A program made the translations under genes and the position numbers. The notes under the pieces are model-generated. The model saw only the letters and a list, made by a program, of their open reading frames with translations. It did not search any database and was not told where the DNA came from. Positions 55,597-64,000 of a stretch of DNA of 64,000 nucleotides are shown here, one piece after another; the first letter of the stretch is position 1, and each line of letters starts with the position of its first letter. Source of the stretch: a bacterium (GTDB lineage Bacteria; Ratteibacteria; UBA8468; B48-G9; JAFGKM01); NCBI GenBank assembly GCA_026414725.1, contig JAOAIL010000003.1, forward strand, positions 1 through 64,000, given 5' to 3'.

Positions 55597-56667
55597 ATGG
55601 GCAAAGTAAGAGTAGGACTTATCGGAGCAGGTGGAATAATACAGCGCCTGCATATCCCTTCTCTAAAAAAAATTGAAGGAGTGGAGATTGCAGGTATATC
55701 AGATGTGAATAAAGAAAAAATTAAATATGTGGCAGAAAAATTTGAAATTAGAAATACCTTCACTGAATGGGAAAAGTTAATTGAAACAGATATAGATGCT
55801 GTGGTTATCGCTTCTCCAAATGTTTTTCACGCCAAACAATCCATCAAAGCAATGGAAGCAGGTAAGGACGTCCTCTGTGAAAAACCAGTATGTCTTACCT
55901 CAAAAGAAGCGGAGGATATTTTCAACGTAGCAGCGAAGACAAAAAGGATATTTATGGCTGCTTTCCCCAGAAGATTTTCTGGAGAGGTAAAGGTATTAAA
56001 ACCAATGATAGATAGAGGAGAATTTGGAGAGATATATTATGTAAAAACAGCATGGTTGAGAAGACGTGGTATTCCTGGACTTGGGACATGGTTTACAGAT
56101 AAAAAACTTGCAGGTGGCGGTCCAATGATGGATATAGGTGTCCATATGCTTGACCTTGTTATGTATCTTATAGGAGCACCCGAACCAAAAATAGTTATGG
56201 GTTCTACCTATGAGAAATTCAAAGACAGGGCAACTGATGGTGGATGGCCACCTCTGGAAACGAGGGTAGGAGATAAGGCAGAAGGGAAAATGGAGGTAGA
56301 AGACCTTGCCTGTGGTTTTGTGAAACTATCTACAGGGGCTACATTATTTGTTGAAGCAAGCTGGGCAGGTAATTCTGACACTGGATTGAAAACAGAACTT
56401 TTGGGTACACTCGCAGGCGTCTGTATGCCAGACCCGAATGACCCCAAAAATCCCATAAGAATATTTTCTGAAAACAAGGGGATTATTACAGATATAATAC
56501 CACAACTTCCACATTCTGAAATGGACTATGAAGAAGTAAAACACTTTATTGAATGTGTAAGGGAACGAAAAGAACCCATAACAACAAAACAGGAGATTCT
56601 CTCGGTGGTAAAAATAGTAGAGGGTATCTATAAATCAGCAGAAACAGGGAAACCAGTTATTTTTTAA
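55597..56667 (+). CDS. Gfo/Idh/MocA-family oxidoreductase
   Basis: A 356-residue NAD(P)-dependent sugar or sugar-like dehydrogenase. The Rossmann domain begins VGLIGAGGIIQRLHIPSL and has the family EKP motif in KDVLCEKPVCLTSKEAE (Lys about 94). The C-terminal alpha/beta domain has GGGPMMDIGVHMLDLVMYL with the conserved D-x3-H pair (Asp/His about 180-184). The substrate is not identifiable; the family includes inositol, glucose-fructose and UDP-sugar dehydrogenases. It follows the aromatic operon after 14 bp with an AAGGAG site and may be cotranscribed without being an aromatic enzyme. Confidence 0.82.
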   Translation: MGKVRVGLIGAGGIIQRLHIPSLKKIEGVEIAGISDVNKEKIKYVAEKFEIRNTFTEWEKLIETDIDAVVIASPNVFHAKQSIKAMEAGKDVLCEKPVCLTSKEAEDIFNVAAKTKRIFMAAFPRRFSGEVKVLKPMIDRGEFGEIYYVKTAWLRRRGIPGLGTWFTDKKLAGGGPMMDIGVHMLDLVMYLIGAPEPKIVMGSTYEKFKDRATDGGWPPLETRVGDKAEGKMEVEDLACGFVKLSTGATLFVEASWAGNSDTGLKTELLGTLAGVCMPDPNDPKNPIRIFSENKGIITDIIPQLPHSEMDYEEVKHFIECVRERKEPITTKQEILSVVKIVEGIYKSAETGKPVIF

Positions 56668-56693
56668 TGGCAGTTAACATCCATAATCAATAA

Positions 56694-57266
56694 GTGAAAA
56701 AAGAAAAATACAACTTACTGAAAACTAATAAATCAGGACTGGAAAAGGGTCTTGTTCAGATATATACAGGAGAAGGTAAAGGAAAGACAACAGCAGCAGT
56801 AGGACTGGCTTTAAGAGCAGCAGGGGCAGGACTGAAGGTAGGTTTTTTCCAGTTTTTCAAAAAACCGATTTCTGGTGAAATTACATCCCTTCGGAATATA
56901 AAAAATATAGCTATCTATCATCCTGTACCTTATCATCCTGCGTTCAAGTATATTTCATCAACGGAGTTGGATAGACAGAAGAGAAATTTCCGTAGGATAT
57001 GGAAAGAAAAAGTTATTGACACTATAAAGAAAAAAAATTACGATGTGATAGTTCTCGATGAAATCCTCATTGCTATCCGTGATGGTTTTTTAGATGAAAA
57101 AGAACTTATCCTTTTTATTGATGAAAGAAGGAGCAATACTGAGATTGTTCTAACAGGAAGATATATAACAGATGGACTTATAGATAAAGCAGATATTATT
57201 ACAGAGATGAAAAAGATAAAACATCCTTTCCCCGAAATTAAAGCAAGAAAAGGGATAGAATATTGA
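56694..57266 (+). CDS. cobO: Cob(I)alamin adenosyltransferase, CobO type
   Basis: Attaches the adenosyl group of ATP to reduced corrinoid to form adenosylcobalamin. The 190-residue P-loop protein has YTGEGKGKTTAAVGLALRA (Walker A, about 22-40) and the Walker B/serine region VIVLDEILIAIRDGFLDEKE, followed by LTGR and the C-terminal EMKKIKHPF characteristic of CobO/BtuR. The start is a GTG without a strong ribosome binding site. It implies that the organism uses B12, although no other cobalamin gene is in the window. Confidence 0.9.
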   Translation: MKKEKYNLLKTNKSGLEKGLVQIYTGEGKGKTTAAVGLALRAAGAGLKVGFFQFFKKPISGEITSLRNIKNIAIYHPVPYHPAFKYISSTELDRQKRNFRRIWKEKVIDTIKKKNYDVIVLDEILIAIRDGFLDEKELILFIDERRSNTEIVLTGRYITDGLIDKADIITEMKKIKHPFPEIKARKGIEY

Positions 57267-57330
57267 AAAATGAAAAGGATAGATAATAGACAGAGTATAT
57301 ATTTTCTTCTAAAAGGAAGGAGAAAAACAT

Positions 57331-57837
57331 ATGGAAAAAATAACCGCAGAAGTATTAAAAATTTTGAAAGAGCGAAGAAGTATAAGGAAATACCAGAAAA
57401 AAGAAATTCCTGAAGAAATAATTAAGGATATTATTGACTGCGCGAGGTTTGCACCCACAGCCAGAAACATACAGCCATGGAAATTCGTGGTAGTTAAAAA
57501 TGCCCCTTTAAGGAATAAAATAGCAGAGATATGCGATTATGGGAAATTTATAGCGGAAGCACCTGTCTGTATAGGAGTTTTCTGTGAAGATACAAAATAT
57601 TATCTTGAGGATGGTTCTGCTGCAACTACATATATACTTCTTGCAGCAAAGGCATATGGACTGGGAAGTTGCTGGGTAGCAGGAGATAAAAAAGCATATG
57701 CAGACACAATAAGAGAATTATTAAATATACCTGCTAGTTATAAATTAGTAAGTTTAATCTCCATTGGCTATCCTGAAGGTTCTATATCATCCCCTACTAA
57801 AAAATCACTAAAAGAAGTTCTGTATAATACATTATAA
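57331..57837 (+). CDS. Nitroreductase-family flavoprotein
   Basis: A 168-residue FMN-dependent oxidoreductase of the nitroreductase superfamily. It opens with LKERRSIRKYQKKEIPEE (FMN-phosphate Arg residues), then DCARFAPTARNIQPWKFVV, and ends with LGSCWVAG and SLISIGYPEG. It is short, as in the NADH-oxidase-like branch. The preceding gene is cobO, and BluB (which makes the lower ligand of B12) belongs to the same superfamily, but BluB is longer, so a generic nitroreductase is the safer call. AAGGAAGGAG precedes the start. The gene converges with creD. Confidence 0.85.
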   Translation: MEKITAEVLKILKERRSIRKYQKKEIPEEIIKDIIDCARFAPTARNIQPWKFVVVKNAPLRNKIAEICDYGKFIAEAPVCIGVFCEDTKYYLEDGSAATTYILLAAKAYGLGSCWVAGDKKAYADTIRELLNIPASYKLVSLISIGYPEGSISSPTKKSLKEVLYNTL

Positions 57838-57840
57838 AAT

Positions 57841-59154
57841 TTATTGTTTTTTCTCCAGATTGTACCAGTCAATCTTCCTCGTTAGATACATAAATACCGC
57901 TAAGATGATAAACATTCCAATACTGCCTATAAGGAGAGCATAATCCTGCAACTGGAGAAGGATAAAGAAAAACGTATAAAATATAGTCAGTATAAGAGCA
58001 ATCAGAAGTGTAAACCATTTATTTCTTAATATACTTCTTGTATACGCAGTAATCAGGAAGATTGTACTTACACTTGCGATTAGATATGCCCTGTTAAATG
58101 ATAAATGCTCTGCAATAGAAAGAAGGAGAGTGTAAAATATAACCAGTGCAATACCTATAAGAAGATACTGGATAGGGTGGAGCATCTTATTGTTTAATAG
58201 TTCTATGATGAAAAAAGAAAGAAATGTTAGTATAATAAACATACTTGCATACTTAGTAGTTCTTTCAGATTTTTGATATTCATCAACCGGTAATAAAAGA
58301 GATACACCGAAAGAAGATGACTGTAACTGGGTTCTATATGTATCACCTATCCATTTCTGTGGATAATCCCTGTTGAAATTAAGTACTTTCCATTCTGCAG
58401 TAAATCCGCTCTTATTAACTTCTCTTTTCTCCGGTAAAAACACTCCTGTAAAACTCGGATTATTCCAGGAAGAAGCCATTTTTACAGTTGTCTTTTTGCC
58501 AACAGGTACAAAATTGATGGACTTTCCACCGTTTAGTATTATATCCATTGAGAACTTAAATTCAGGAGAAGTTCCCTTTACTTCTGGCTGTACACTAATA
58601 CCTCCTGCAAGTATCTCATTGTTTCCAACACCTGGCTCAGCAACCAATTTCTCTTCATTCCATCTAATTGTTATCGCTTCCTTAACACCTTTCAGATTAC
58701 TCAGTCCCAGTATAAGGCGAGCATCTCGCCATAAAACATTTTCCTGAGGAATAGAAAAACTATCAAAAGATGGTTTTAAAAAATAACCATCCAGATGTAG
58801 TTTTGCATTATATACTACAACCTTATAAATCCCTCTATACCTTATCTCAGGAATAATCTCACTACTGACAGATAATTCTTCAGGAAGAAAATAGATATTC
58901 TGGGTAATGGTTGTTATCGCTCCTTTTTCATCTTTAACCTTCTTGTTAAAAGGGACAATCAGAATAGGCCCTGTAATTACCTGTTCTCCACCCCAGGTAT
59001 TAATTATCTCTCCAACAACTTCCGTATGTCTGTTTTTCCGTTCCAATATAAGAGCCCTTATCGCAGTGGAGGGAATTAAAAGAATAAAGGTTAAAACCGC
59101 TATTCCAATCAACTTTAGTCCTGCTGAATTTTTAGGTCTGTTTTCATTTTCCAT
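57841..59154 (-). CDS. CreD-like inner-membrane protein
   Basis: A 437-residue protein of the CreD family. It has one N-terminal helix (about 14-32), a large periplasmic domain (about 35-300) and about six C-terminal helices (about 300-430). Family features include RKNRHTEVVGEIINTWGGEQ, GPILIVPF, FLPEELSVSSEI and QYLLIGIALVIFYTLLLSIAEHLSFN (cited here as the segments QYLLIG and LSIAEHLSFN). In E. coli CreD belongs to the CreBC regulon and has a poorly understood envelope-related role. No CreBC two-component pair is present here. It follows the tandem-ACT gene on the same strand after 32 bp. Confidence 0.85.
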   Translation of the reverse strand: MENENRPKNSAGLKLIGIAVLTFILLIPSTAIRALILERKNRHTEVVGEIINTWGGEQVITGPILIVPFNKKVKDEKGAITTITQNIYFLPEELSVSSEIIPEIRYRGIYKVVVYNAKLHLDGYFLKPSFDSFSIPQENVLWRDARLILGLSNLKGVKEAITIRWNEEKLVAEPGVGNNEILAGGISVQPEVKGTSPEFKFSMDIILNGGKSINFVPVGKKTTVKMASSWNNPSFTGVFLPEKREVNKSGFTAEWKVLNFNRDYPQKWIGDTYRTQLQSSSFGVSLLLPVDEYQKSERTTKYASMFIILTFLSFFIIELLNNKMLHPIQYLLIGIALVIFYTLLLSIAEHLSFNRAYLIASVSTIFLITAYTRSILRNKWFTLLIALILTIFYTFFFILLQLQDYALLIGSIGMFIILAVFMYLTRKIDWYNLEKKQ

Positions 59155-59186
59155 TTTTCCCCCTTTTCTATTTCACCCTATTTTAA

Positions 59187-59630
59187 TCATCTGCCCCATT
59201 CGGATAGAGACAGGATATATCTTAAAACCTCAACTGCCTTTTCATCATCATTAGAAGAAAAAACCAGTGTGGTATTGTCTCCTTTCCCTGACATAGTTCC
59301 ATAAAGATATTTAACATCTATATTTTCTTCTTTCAGTTTCTCTGAAACCTTTTGTAAAGCACCTGGACGATTCTCCAGAGCCATTACTACAACTTCTCTT
59401 TCTTCTACCTTATATCCCTTATCAACAAATATCTTCGCAATTTTCCCATTATCTGATGTAACAAGATAGAATATGGCATCTCCACCTATTGTATAAACAC
59501 ATATATTCTCTATATTTACTCCTTTTTCAGATATCAATTTTGAAATATCTGCAATAGCTCCAACTCTATCTTTTGTTATAACCTTTAACTCACTCCTTTT
59601 TTCTACTTTCTCCATAATTCCCCCTTTCAA
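59187..59630 (-). CDS. Tandem ACT-domain regulatory protein
   Basis: A 147-residue protein of two ACT domains. The first (about 10-75) has LKVITKDRVGAIADISKLIS and the second (about 78-145) VVMALENRPGALQKVSEKLKE, each with the loop that usually binds an amino acid at the interface of ACT dimers. There is no catalytic domain, so it may sense an amino acid and act on a partner. GGGGGAAT precedes the start, and a TTGTAT-18-TAAAAT promoter lies just upstream. Confidence 0.82.
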   Translation of the reverse strand: MKGGIMEKVEKRSELKVITKDRVGAIADISKLISEKGVNIENICVYTIGGDAIFYLVTSDNGKIAKIFVDKGYKVEEREVVVMALENRPGALQKVSEKLKEENIDVKYLYGTMSGKGDNTTLVFSSNDDEKAVEVLRYILSLSEWGR

Positions 59631-59638
59631 TTGTTTTT

Positions 59639-59668
59639 ATTTTACCCTTTCTGCTATATACTATACAA
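59639..59668 (-). promoter_or_regulatory. Candidate promoter of the ACT-creD genes
   Basis: Minus strand: TTGTAT (59668-59663), 18 bp, TAAAAT (59644-59639), just before the ACT gene start at 59630. Confidence 0.4.
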
Positions 59669-59686
59669 TAGACATAGAAAACACTG

Positions 59687-59708
59687 CTCACTTTATAAAA
59701 ATAGTGAG
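59687..59708 (+). promoter_or_regulatory. Hairpin directly upstream of the TM2 gene ribosome binding site
   Basis: CTCACT (59687-59692) pairs with AGTGAG (59703-59708) around a 10-base A/T loop. The stem ends at the first base of the GAGGAGG site, so folding could limit ribosome access. It is short and could be fortuitous. Confidence 0.35.
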
Positions 59709-59718
59709 AGGAGGATAT

Positions 59719-60090
59719 ATGTACTGCAGAAATTGTGGTAAGGAAGTGGATAACAAAGCATCTGTCTGTATTGGTTGTGGAGTGGTACCGAAAAGTGGAA
59801 ATAGATATTGCCAGAACTGCGGTGCACCTACTGATGTGAATGCAGAGATATGTATAAAATGTGGGGCGAGATTAACATCATCTGAAGGGAAGGACTGGAC
59901 AATTACACTTATACTCTCAATACTTGTAGGACAGTTTGGGATAGATAGATTTTATACTGGATACACCGGACTTGGTGTTCTAAAACTGCTTACAGCAGGT
60001 GGCTGTGGTATCTGGTGGCTCATAGATGTTATTCTTATTGCCACAGGGAAATATAGGGATAGTGATGGTAACCTGCTTGTAAAGAAATAA
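59719..60090 (+). CDS. Zinc-ribbon/TM2-domain membrane protein
   Basis: A 123-residue protein with two N-terminal zinc ribbons (CRNCGKEV...CIGCG and CQNCGAPT...CIKCG, about 2-50) followed by a TM2 domain. That domain consists of two helices with the family sequence VGQFGIDRFYTGYTGLGVLK (about 70-89) and GGCGIWWLIDVI. TM2 proteins are widespread and poorly understood. The start is the ATG at 59719 behind GAGGAGG; a GTG at 59704 overlaps that site. The DUF2752 gene follows after 3 bp, a pairing seen in many genomes. Confidence 0.88.
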   Translation: MYCRNCGKEVDNKASVCIGCGVVPKSGNRYCQNCGAPTDVNAEICIKCGARLTSSEGKDWTITLILSILVGQFGIDRFYTGYTGLGVLKLLTAGGCGIWWLIDVILIATGKYRDSDGNLLVKK

Positions 60091-60093
60091 AGG

Positions 60094-60396
60094 ATGAAAA
60101 AAGAAGTAAAGATGTTTATTAAAATGGTTGTTTTATATATTCTTCTTCCTTTTTTATTATTTCTTATTCACCCATCTTACCTTAATAATCTTCCTTCTAT
60201 CTGCATTTACAAAAACTTTTTTGGTATAGAATGCCCTGGATGTGGAATAACCAGAGCAGTTTTATATCTTCTCCATTTCCGTTTCACCGAAGCCCTTGCC
60301 TGCAACAAACTTATAATTCTAGTTTTCCCTCTTCTTATCTTTATATTCATTAGAAATCTTATTGCAGACACAAAGCATTATCGCAGTAATAGATGA
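60094..60396 (+). CDS. DUF2752 membrane protein
   Basis: A 100-residue protein with two hydrophobic helices (about 8-25 and 72-90). Between them lies the DUF2752 signature FFGIECPGCGITRAVLYLL, containing the conserved CPxCGxTR motif. The function is unknown. It is directly downstream of the TM2 protein, with which it probably works at the membrane. Confidence 0.85.
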   Translation: MKKEVKMFIKMVVLYILLPFLLFLIHPSYLNNLPSICIYKNFFGIECPGCGITRAVLYLLHFRFTEALACNKLIILVFPLLIFIFIRNLIADTKHYRSNR

Positions 60397-60449
60397 CTTG
60401 CAAATAAGAACAAATTGCCTTACAATGTTATATTGTGAGGAGGGTTGCA

Positions 60450-61817
60450 ATGGAAAGAAAAATAGCATGGGAAACATGGGATGAAAAAACGAAAAAACAG
60501 GCAATAGATTTCTGTGAGGGATATAAAGAATTTCTTTCTGAAAACAAGACAGAAAGGAAATTTGTAAAGGGTTCTCTTGATAAGGGAAGACAATATGATG
60601 TCAAATTGCTTGATAGATATAAAAAGATTAAAACAGGAGATGTTTTTTATAAAATTAATAAAGAAAAAGTGTTAGTGATGGGAAGATTGGGCAAGAGACC
60701 TCTTACAGATGGTTGCAGGTTTATTGTTTCTCATATAGATACTCCACGTCTTGACCTAAAAACAACCCCTCTATACGAGGATGAAAATATATGCCTCCTT
60801 AAAACATACTATTATGGAGGAATTAAAAAGTACCAGTGGCTTACTATACCTCTTGCAATGCATGGTACAGTTGTATTAAAAGATGGGACAAAAAAAGAGA
60901 TCGTAATAGGAGAAAAAGATACTGACCCTGTATTTAATATAACGGACCTGCTACCACATCTGGGGAAGGACCAGGCAAAAAAGACCATAGAAGACGGTTT
61001 TCCTGGTGAAAATCTCAATGTATTTGTAGGCAGTATTCCATTGAAAGAGAAGGATAAAGAAAAGGTCAAAGGTAATATCCTTAAAATTTTGAAAGACACC
61101 TACGGGATAGATGAAGATGACTTTATCAGTAGCGAGTTCCAGTTTGTTCCCGCTGGTAGAATGAGAGATGCAGGGCTTGATAAAAGTATGCTTTTAGGAT
61201 ACGGACAGGATGACAGGGTATGCGCCTATACAAGTATGTTGGCGTTTCTTGATGTTGAAAAACCGGATTACTCAATCTTCTGTGTTATGGTGGACCAGGA
61301 AGAAATTGGAAGTAGAGGTGCTACTTCTGCACAGTCGGAATTTTTAAAGTATGTCTTAGAGGATATTATTGAAAAAACAGGAGGTAGTACTTCTGATTTC
61401 CGTAAAGTTATTCAAAACTCAAAAGCAATATCTGCAGATGTGGATACAGCTCTTGACCCCAACTATAAAGAGGTCTATGACCCTCGTAATACAGCAAGGT
61501 TAGGATGTGGAGTTGTGCTCACCCGAATTACAGGAGGTAGAGGGAAAGGACACAGTATAGAACCATCTGCTGAATATCTTGCCTATATTAGAGATGTTTT
61601 TGATAGAAACAGTGTTTTATGGCAGCCAGGAGAGATAGGGAAGATAGAACAAGGAGGAGGCGGAACAATAGCAACATATATAGCAAGATATAATATTGAC
61701 ACAGTAGATTGTGGAACAGGTGTTCTTTCCATGCATGCCCCTTATGAATTAACCAGTAAGGCAGATGTGTATTCCACCTATCTTGCATATAAAAGTTTTT
61801 ATTCATCTGAGAAATAA
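60450..61817 (+). CDS. M18-family aspartyl aminopeptidase
   Basis: A 455-residue cytosolic metallopeptidase releasing N-terminal residues, usually acidic ones. The dizinc-site motifs are visible in order: [10 protein letters not shown] (His/Asp), [15 protein letters not shown] (bridging Asp), [16 protein letters not shown] (catalytic Glu pair), [11 protein letters not shown], and the last His in [15 protein letters not shown]. Length agrees with the anaerobe-type M18 enzymes. The ATG at 60450 follows GGAGGG; a GTG at 60435 precedes that site. The NUDIX gene overlaps the stop by one base. Confidence 0.9.
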   Translation: MERKIAWETWDEKTKKQAIDFCEGYKEFLSENKTERKFVKGSLDKGRQYDVKLLDRYKKIKTGDVFYKINKEKVLVMGRLGKRPLTDGCRFIVSHIDTPRLDLKTTPLYEDENICLLKTYYYGGIKKYQWLTIPLAMHGTVVLKDGTKKEIVIGEKDTDPVFNITDLLPHLGKDQAKKTIEDGFPGENLNVFVGSIPLKEKDKEKVKGNILKILKDTYGIDEDDFISSEFQFVPAGRMRDAGLDKSMLLGYGQDDRVCAYTSMLAFLDVEKPDYSIFCVMVDQEEIGSRGATSAQSEFLKYVLEDIIEKTGGSTSDFRKVIQNSKAISADVDTALDPNYKEVYDPRNTARLGCGVVLTRITGGRGKGHSIEPSAEYLAYIRDVFDRNSVLWQPGEIGKIEQGGGGTIATYIARYNIDTVDCGTGVLSMHAPYELTSKADVYSTYLAYKSFYSSEK

Positions 61818-62224
61818 TGGAAGAGAAATATAAAAATCCTATCCCTACGGTTGATATTATCATAGAATTAGATGGTGGTATTGTATTGATAAAAAGGAAG
61901 AACTATCCTTATGGATGGGCATTACCGGGTGGTTTTGTGGAGTATGGAGAGACACTTGAAAATGCAGTGTTAAGAGAAGCGAAGGAAGAGACAGGACTGA
62001 ATATAGTTGATTTGAAACAGTTTCATACTTATTCGGCACCGGATAGAGACCCGAGACACCATACAATCTCCACAGTTTTTATCGGAAAGGGGAGGGGAAT
62101 TTTGAAAGGGGATGATGATGCAGAAGATGCAAAAATTTTTACAGAGGAAAATCTTCCTGAAGAGATTGTTTTTGACCATAGAAAGATACTTAATGACTAT
62201 TTTGAATATAAAAAGAAGTTATGA
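61817..62224 (+). CDS. NUDIX hydrolase (ADP-ribose pyrophosphatase-like)
   Basis: A 135-residue NUDIX protein that should cleave a nucleoside diphosphate linked to another moiety. The NUDIX box is complete: [20 protein letters not shown] (about 36-55) then ETGL. The upstream [16 protein letters not shown] and downstream [16 protein letters not shown] resemble ADP-ribose pyrophosphatases. The substrate is not certain. Coupled to the aminopeptidase gene. Confidence 0.87.
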   Translation: MEEKYKNPIPTVDIIIELDGGIVLIKRKNYPYGWALPGGFVEYGETLENAVLREAKEETGLNIVDLKQFHTYSAPDRDPRHHTISTVFIGKGRGILKGDDDAEDAKIFTEENLPEEIVFDHRKILNDYFEYKKKL

Positions 62225-62244
62225 ACTTATGGAGTTAAGAACTT

Positions 62245-63237
62245 ATGAATAAAAATATATTAAGCGGAATGAGACCTACAGGACCTTTACACATAGGACA
62301 TCTTTTTGGCGCACTGAAAAATTGGAAAAAATTTCAGAATGATGGGTATAACTGTTTTTATATGATAGCGGACTATCACGCATTGAGTACTGAATATGCT
62401 TCAACCAGTGAGATAAAGCAGTTTGTAGAAGAAGTGGCTATGGACTTTATAGCATGTGGACTTGACCCTCATAAATCCACTATATTTGTTCAGTCAATGG
62501 TCCCAGAACATACAGAACTACATCTTATATTTTCAATGATAGTCCCTACATCATGGCTGGAAAGAAACCCTGTATACAAGGAACAAAAGAAACAACTTAT
62601 ATCAAAAGACCTTAATACATATGGTTTTCTGGGTTATCCTGTTTTGCAGGCAGCAGATATATTGATATACAAAGCAAGGTATGTTCCCATCGGTATGGAC
62701 CAACTGCCACATCTTGAATTAACAAGGGAAATTGCACAGAGATTTAATTATCTTTATGGTGAAACTTTTCCTCTCCCTGAGGCACTTTTAACAGAAACCC
62801 CAAAGATACCGGGAACTGATAATAGAAAGATGAGTAAGTCATATAATAATTGCATATATCTTAAAGATACCTCTGAGGTGATAAAAGACAAAATCAGTAA
62901 GATGTTCACTGACCCTAAACGGATATACAGGAAAGACCCGGGGCATCCCAGAACCTGTCCTGCCTTTACTTATCATAAACTTTTTAATACTGATGTTAGA
63001 GTAGGGGAGATAGAGAAGGAATGTAAAGGTGCTATTATTGGATGTATTGATTGTAAAAAAGAACTTGGGATAGCAACAGTTGAATATCTTAAAGAGATTC
63101 AGGATAGAAGAAGAACTTTAGAAAAAGACAGAAAAAAGTTGTGGAATATACTGAAAAAAGGTGCTGAAGAAGCTCATAAAGTCGCTAATGAAACTATGGA
63201 TGAAGTAAGAACAAGAACAGGACTAAAATATGAATAA
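62245..63237 (+). CDS. trpS: Tryptophanyl-tRNA synthetase
   Basis: Charges tRNA-Trp. The 330-residue class Ic synthetase has the HIGH-type motif GPLHIGHLFG (14-23), SWLERNPVYKEQ, YPVLQAADILIYKA, GMDQLPHLELTREIA and the KMSKS loop RKMSKSYNN (around residue 195). The length is normal. No T-box or leader structure precedes it. hisC overlaps its end by 8 bp. Confidence 0.95.
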   Translation: MNKNILSGMRPTGPLHIGHLFGALKNWKKFQNDGYNCFYMIADYHALSTEYASTSEIKQFVEEVAMDFIACGLDPHKSTIFVQSMVPEHTELHLIFSMIVPTSWLERNPVYKEQKKQLISKDLNTYGFLGYPVLQAADILIYKARYVPIGMDQLPHLELTREIAQRFNYLYGETFPLPEALLTETPKIPGTDNRKMSKSYNNCIYLKDTSEVIKDKISKMFTDPKRIYRKDPGHPRTCPAFTYHKLFNTDVRVGEIEKECKGAIIGCIDCKKELGIATVEYLKEIQDRRRTLEKDRKKLWNILKKGAEEAHKVANETMDEVRTRTGLKYE

Positions 63238-64000
63238 AATAGAAAAATTAGTAAGAGATGATATAAAGAAAATTGCTCCTTATGTTCCGGGAAAACCAAT
63301 AGAAGAACTACAGAGGGCATACGGACTTGATATAGAAAAGATTGTTAAACTTGCTTCAAACGAAAATCCTCTGGGCCCTTCTCCTAAAGCGGTTGAAGCA
63401 CTAAAAAATTGTGCTGAAAAGATTTCAAGGTATCCTGAAAGTTCAGGATATTATTTGAAAAACAAGATCTCAGAGGTATTTAATCAACCACAGGAAAACA
63501 TCATTCTCGGAAGTGGTTCCAGTGAAATAATCTCTATGGGAATGGAACTTTTCTTAAATCCGGATGATGAAGTAATATTTCCTACTCCATCTTTTCTTAT
63601 ATATAAGATTCTTGCCTATAAAATTGGAGCCATACCTGTAGAAATACCTCTTAAAGAGGACTTTTCATATAACCTGAATATGTTCCTTGAGAGAATTACA
63701 CCAAAAACAAAAGTTATAATACTCTGTAATCCTAATAATCCTACAGGAACTATTATATACAGAGAACAGATAGATGAATTTATAGAGCAAGTTCCCGACG
63801 ATATTCTTATCATCTCTGATGAAGCATATATAGAATATGTAGATATAGACGATTTTGGTACTGCTTATCCTTATCTTTATAAAAAGAATATTATTATAAC
63901 CAGAACCCTTTCAAAAATATACGGGCTTGCAGGTCTCAGGATAGGATTTGGAATAGCCAGTAAAGATATCATAGAATTTATGGAAAGAATACGGCCTCCT
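63230..64000 (+). CDS. hisC: Histidinol-phosphate aminotransferase (partial, N-terminal 257 residues)
   Basis: A PLP aminotransferase of fold type I running off the right edge. It starts at the ATG at 63230 within the end of trpS and begins with the HisC-like segment IAPYVPGKPIEELQRAYG. It then has LASNENPLGPSPKAVEAL, GSGSSEIISMGMELF, LCNPNNPTGTI, ISDEAYIEY and the PLP-lysine region TLSKIYGLAGLRIGFGIA. The C-terminal third is missing. HisC-type enzymes make histidinol phosphate, but many also transaminate phenylpyruvate and hydroxyphenylpyruvate. With pheA upstream in the same window it could serve phenylalanine synthesis too. Confidence 0.9.
   Translation, partial: MNKIEKLVRDDIKKIAPYVPGKPIEELQRAYGLDIEKIVKLASNENPLGPSPKAVEALKNCAEKISRYPESSGYYLKNKISEVFNQPQENIILGSGSSEIISMGMELFLNPDDEVIFPTPSFLIYKILAYKIGAIPVEIPLKEDFSYNLNMFLERITPKTKVIILCNPNNPTGTIIYREQIDEFIEQVPDDILIISDEAYIEYVDIDDFGTAYPYLYKKNIIITRTLSKIYGLAGLRIGFGIASKDIIEFMERIRPP

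Noticed and set aside
57331-57837. BluB (dimethylbenzimidazole synthase)
   Set aside because: At 168 residues it is shorter than BluB and lacks recognisable BluB-specific extensions; general nitroreductase is the safer call.
62225-62244. T-box or other leader control before trpS, glyS or the aro genes
   Set aside because: The gaps are too short (20-66 bp) to hold a T-box or attenuator.

Overview
The window is a stretch of bacterial chromosome with low G+C, short intergenic gaps and many ATGA-type start/stop overlaps. It comes from a diderm (Gram-negative-type) bacterium: it encodes LptF/LptG, a Tol/TonB energy-transduction set with TolB and a LolA-like protein, an OmpA-family protein, a secretin and lipoproteins. 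The mix of low G+C, a DUF2344-RNase G pair, a complete type IV pilus operon, tagaturonate epimerase and a Hanks kinase/PPP phosphatase pair is compatible with an uncultured phylum near Omnitrophota/Ratteibacteria. That placement is only a guess. There is no rRNA, no complete tRNA, no CRISPR array and no recognisable insertion sequence.

Layout. 1-650: likely edge of an integrated element, with a truncated coiled-coil ORF, a 3'-half tRNA-Leu fragment of the kind integrases leave at att sites, and a 52-aa basic ORF. 0.7-2.4 kb: EF-P and a short pyruvate kinase. 2.4-7.4 kb (minus): envelope genes (lipoprotein, OmpA, TolB, TonB/TolA-like, ExbD, ExbB, LolA-like). 7.5-15.3 kb (plus): an exopolysaccharide/O-antigen cluster with two O-antigen-ligase/TPR proteins at its ends and glycosyltransferases plus the initiating sugar-phosphate transferase between them. 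15.4-23.2 kb: L28, then minus-strand recJ, dCMP deaminase, glyA, glyS, lptG, lptF. 23.2-32.6 kb (plus): comF, gap-pgk-tpi-secG, PPP phosphatase, Ser/Thr kinase, oligopeptide-type binding protein, DUF2344 protein, RNase G. 32.7-38.6 kb (plus): an uronate operon. 38.6-48.1 kb (minus): type IV pilus operon pilB-C-A-M-N-O-P-Q plus minor pilins. 48.1-51 kb: ligA and a Xer recombinase. 51-55.6 kb: divergent aroA and aroB-pheA-DAHP synthase. 55.6-64 kb: oxidoreductase, CobO, nitroreductase, CreD, tandem-ACT protein, TM2/DUF2752 pair, M18 aminopeptidase, NUDIX, trpS and the start of hisC.

The most interesting system is the uronate operon at 32.65-38.6 kb. It joins an IolB/KduI-type isomerase, an SDR-type fructuronate reductase, 6-phosphogluconate dehydrogenase, a LarA-family (nickel-pincer) racemase/epimerase and tagaturonate epimerase UxaE. 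If the LarA homologue interconverts mannonate and gluconate at C2, the set describes a route from hexuronates through fructuronate, mannonate and gluconate into the pentose phosphate pathway. That route would bypass mannonate dehydratase and KDG aldolase. This is inference from gene content and conserved residues.

A second theme is transcriptional. Several sigma70-like promoters sit so close to the start codon that the mRNA should be leaderless. Two divergent gene pairs (pilB/ligA and aroA/aroB) have -35 elements that overlap on opposite strands.
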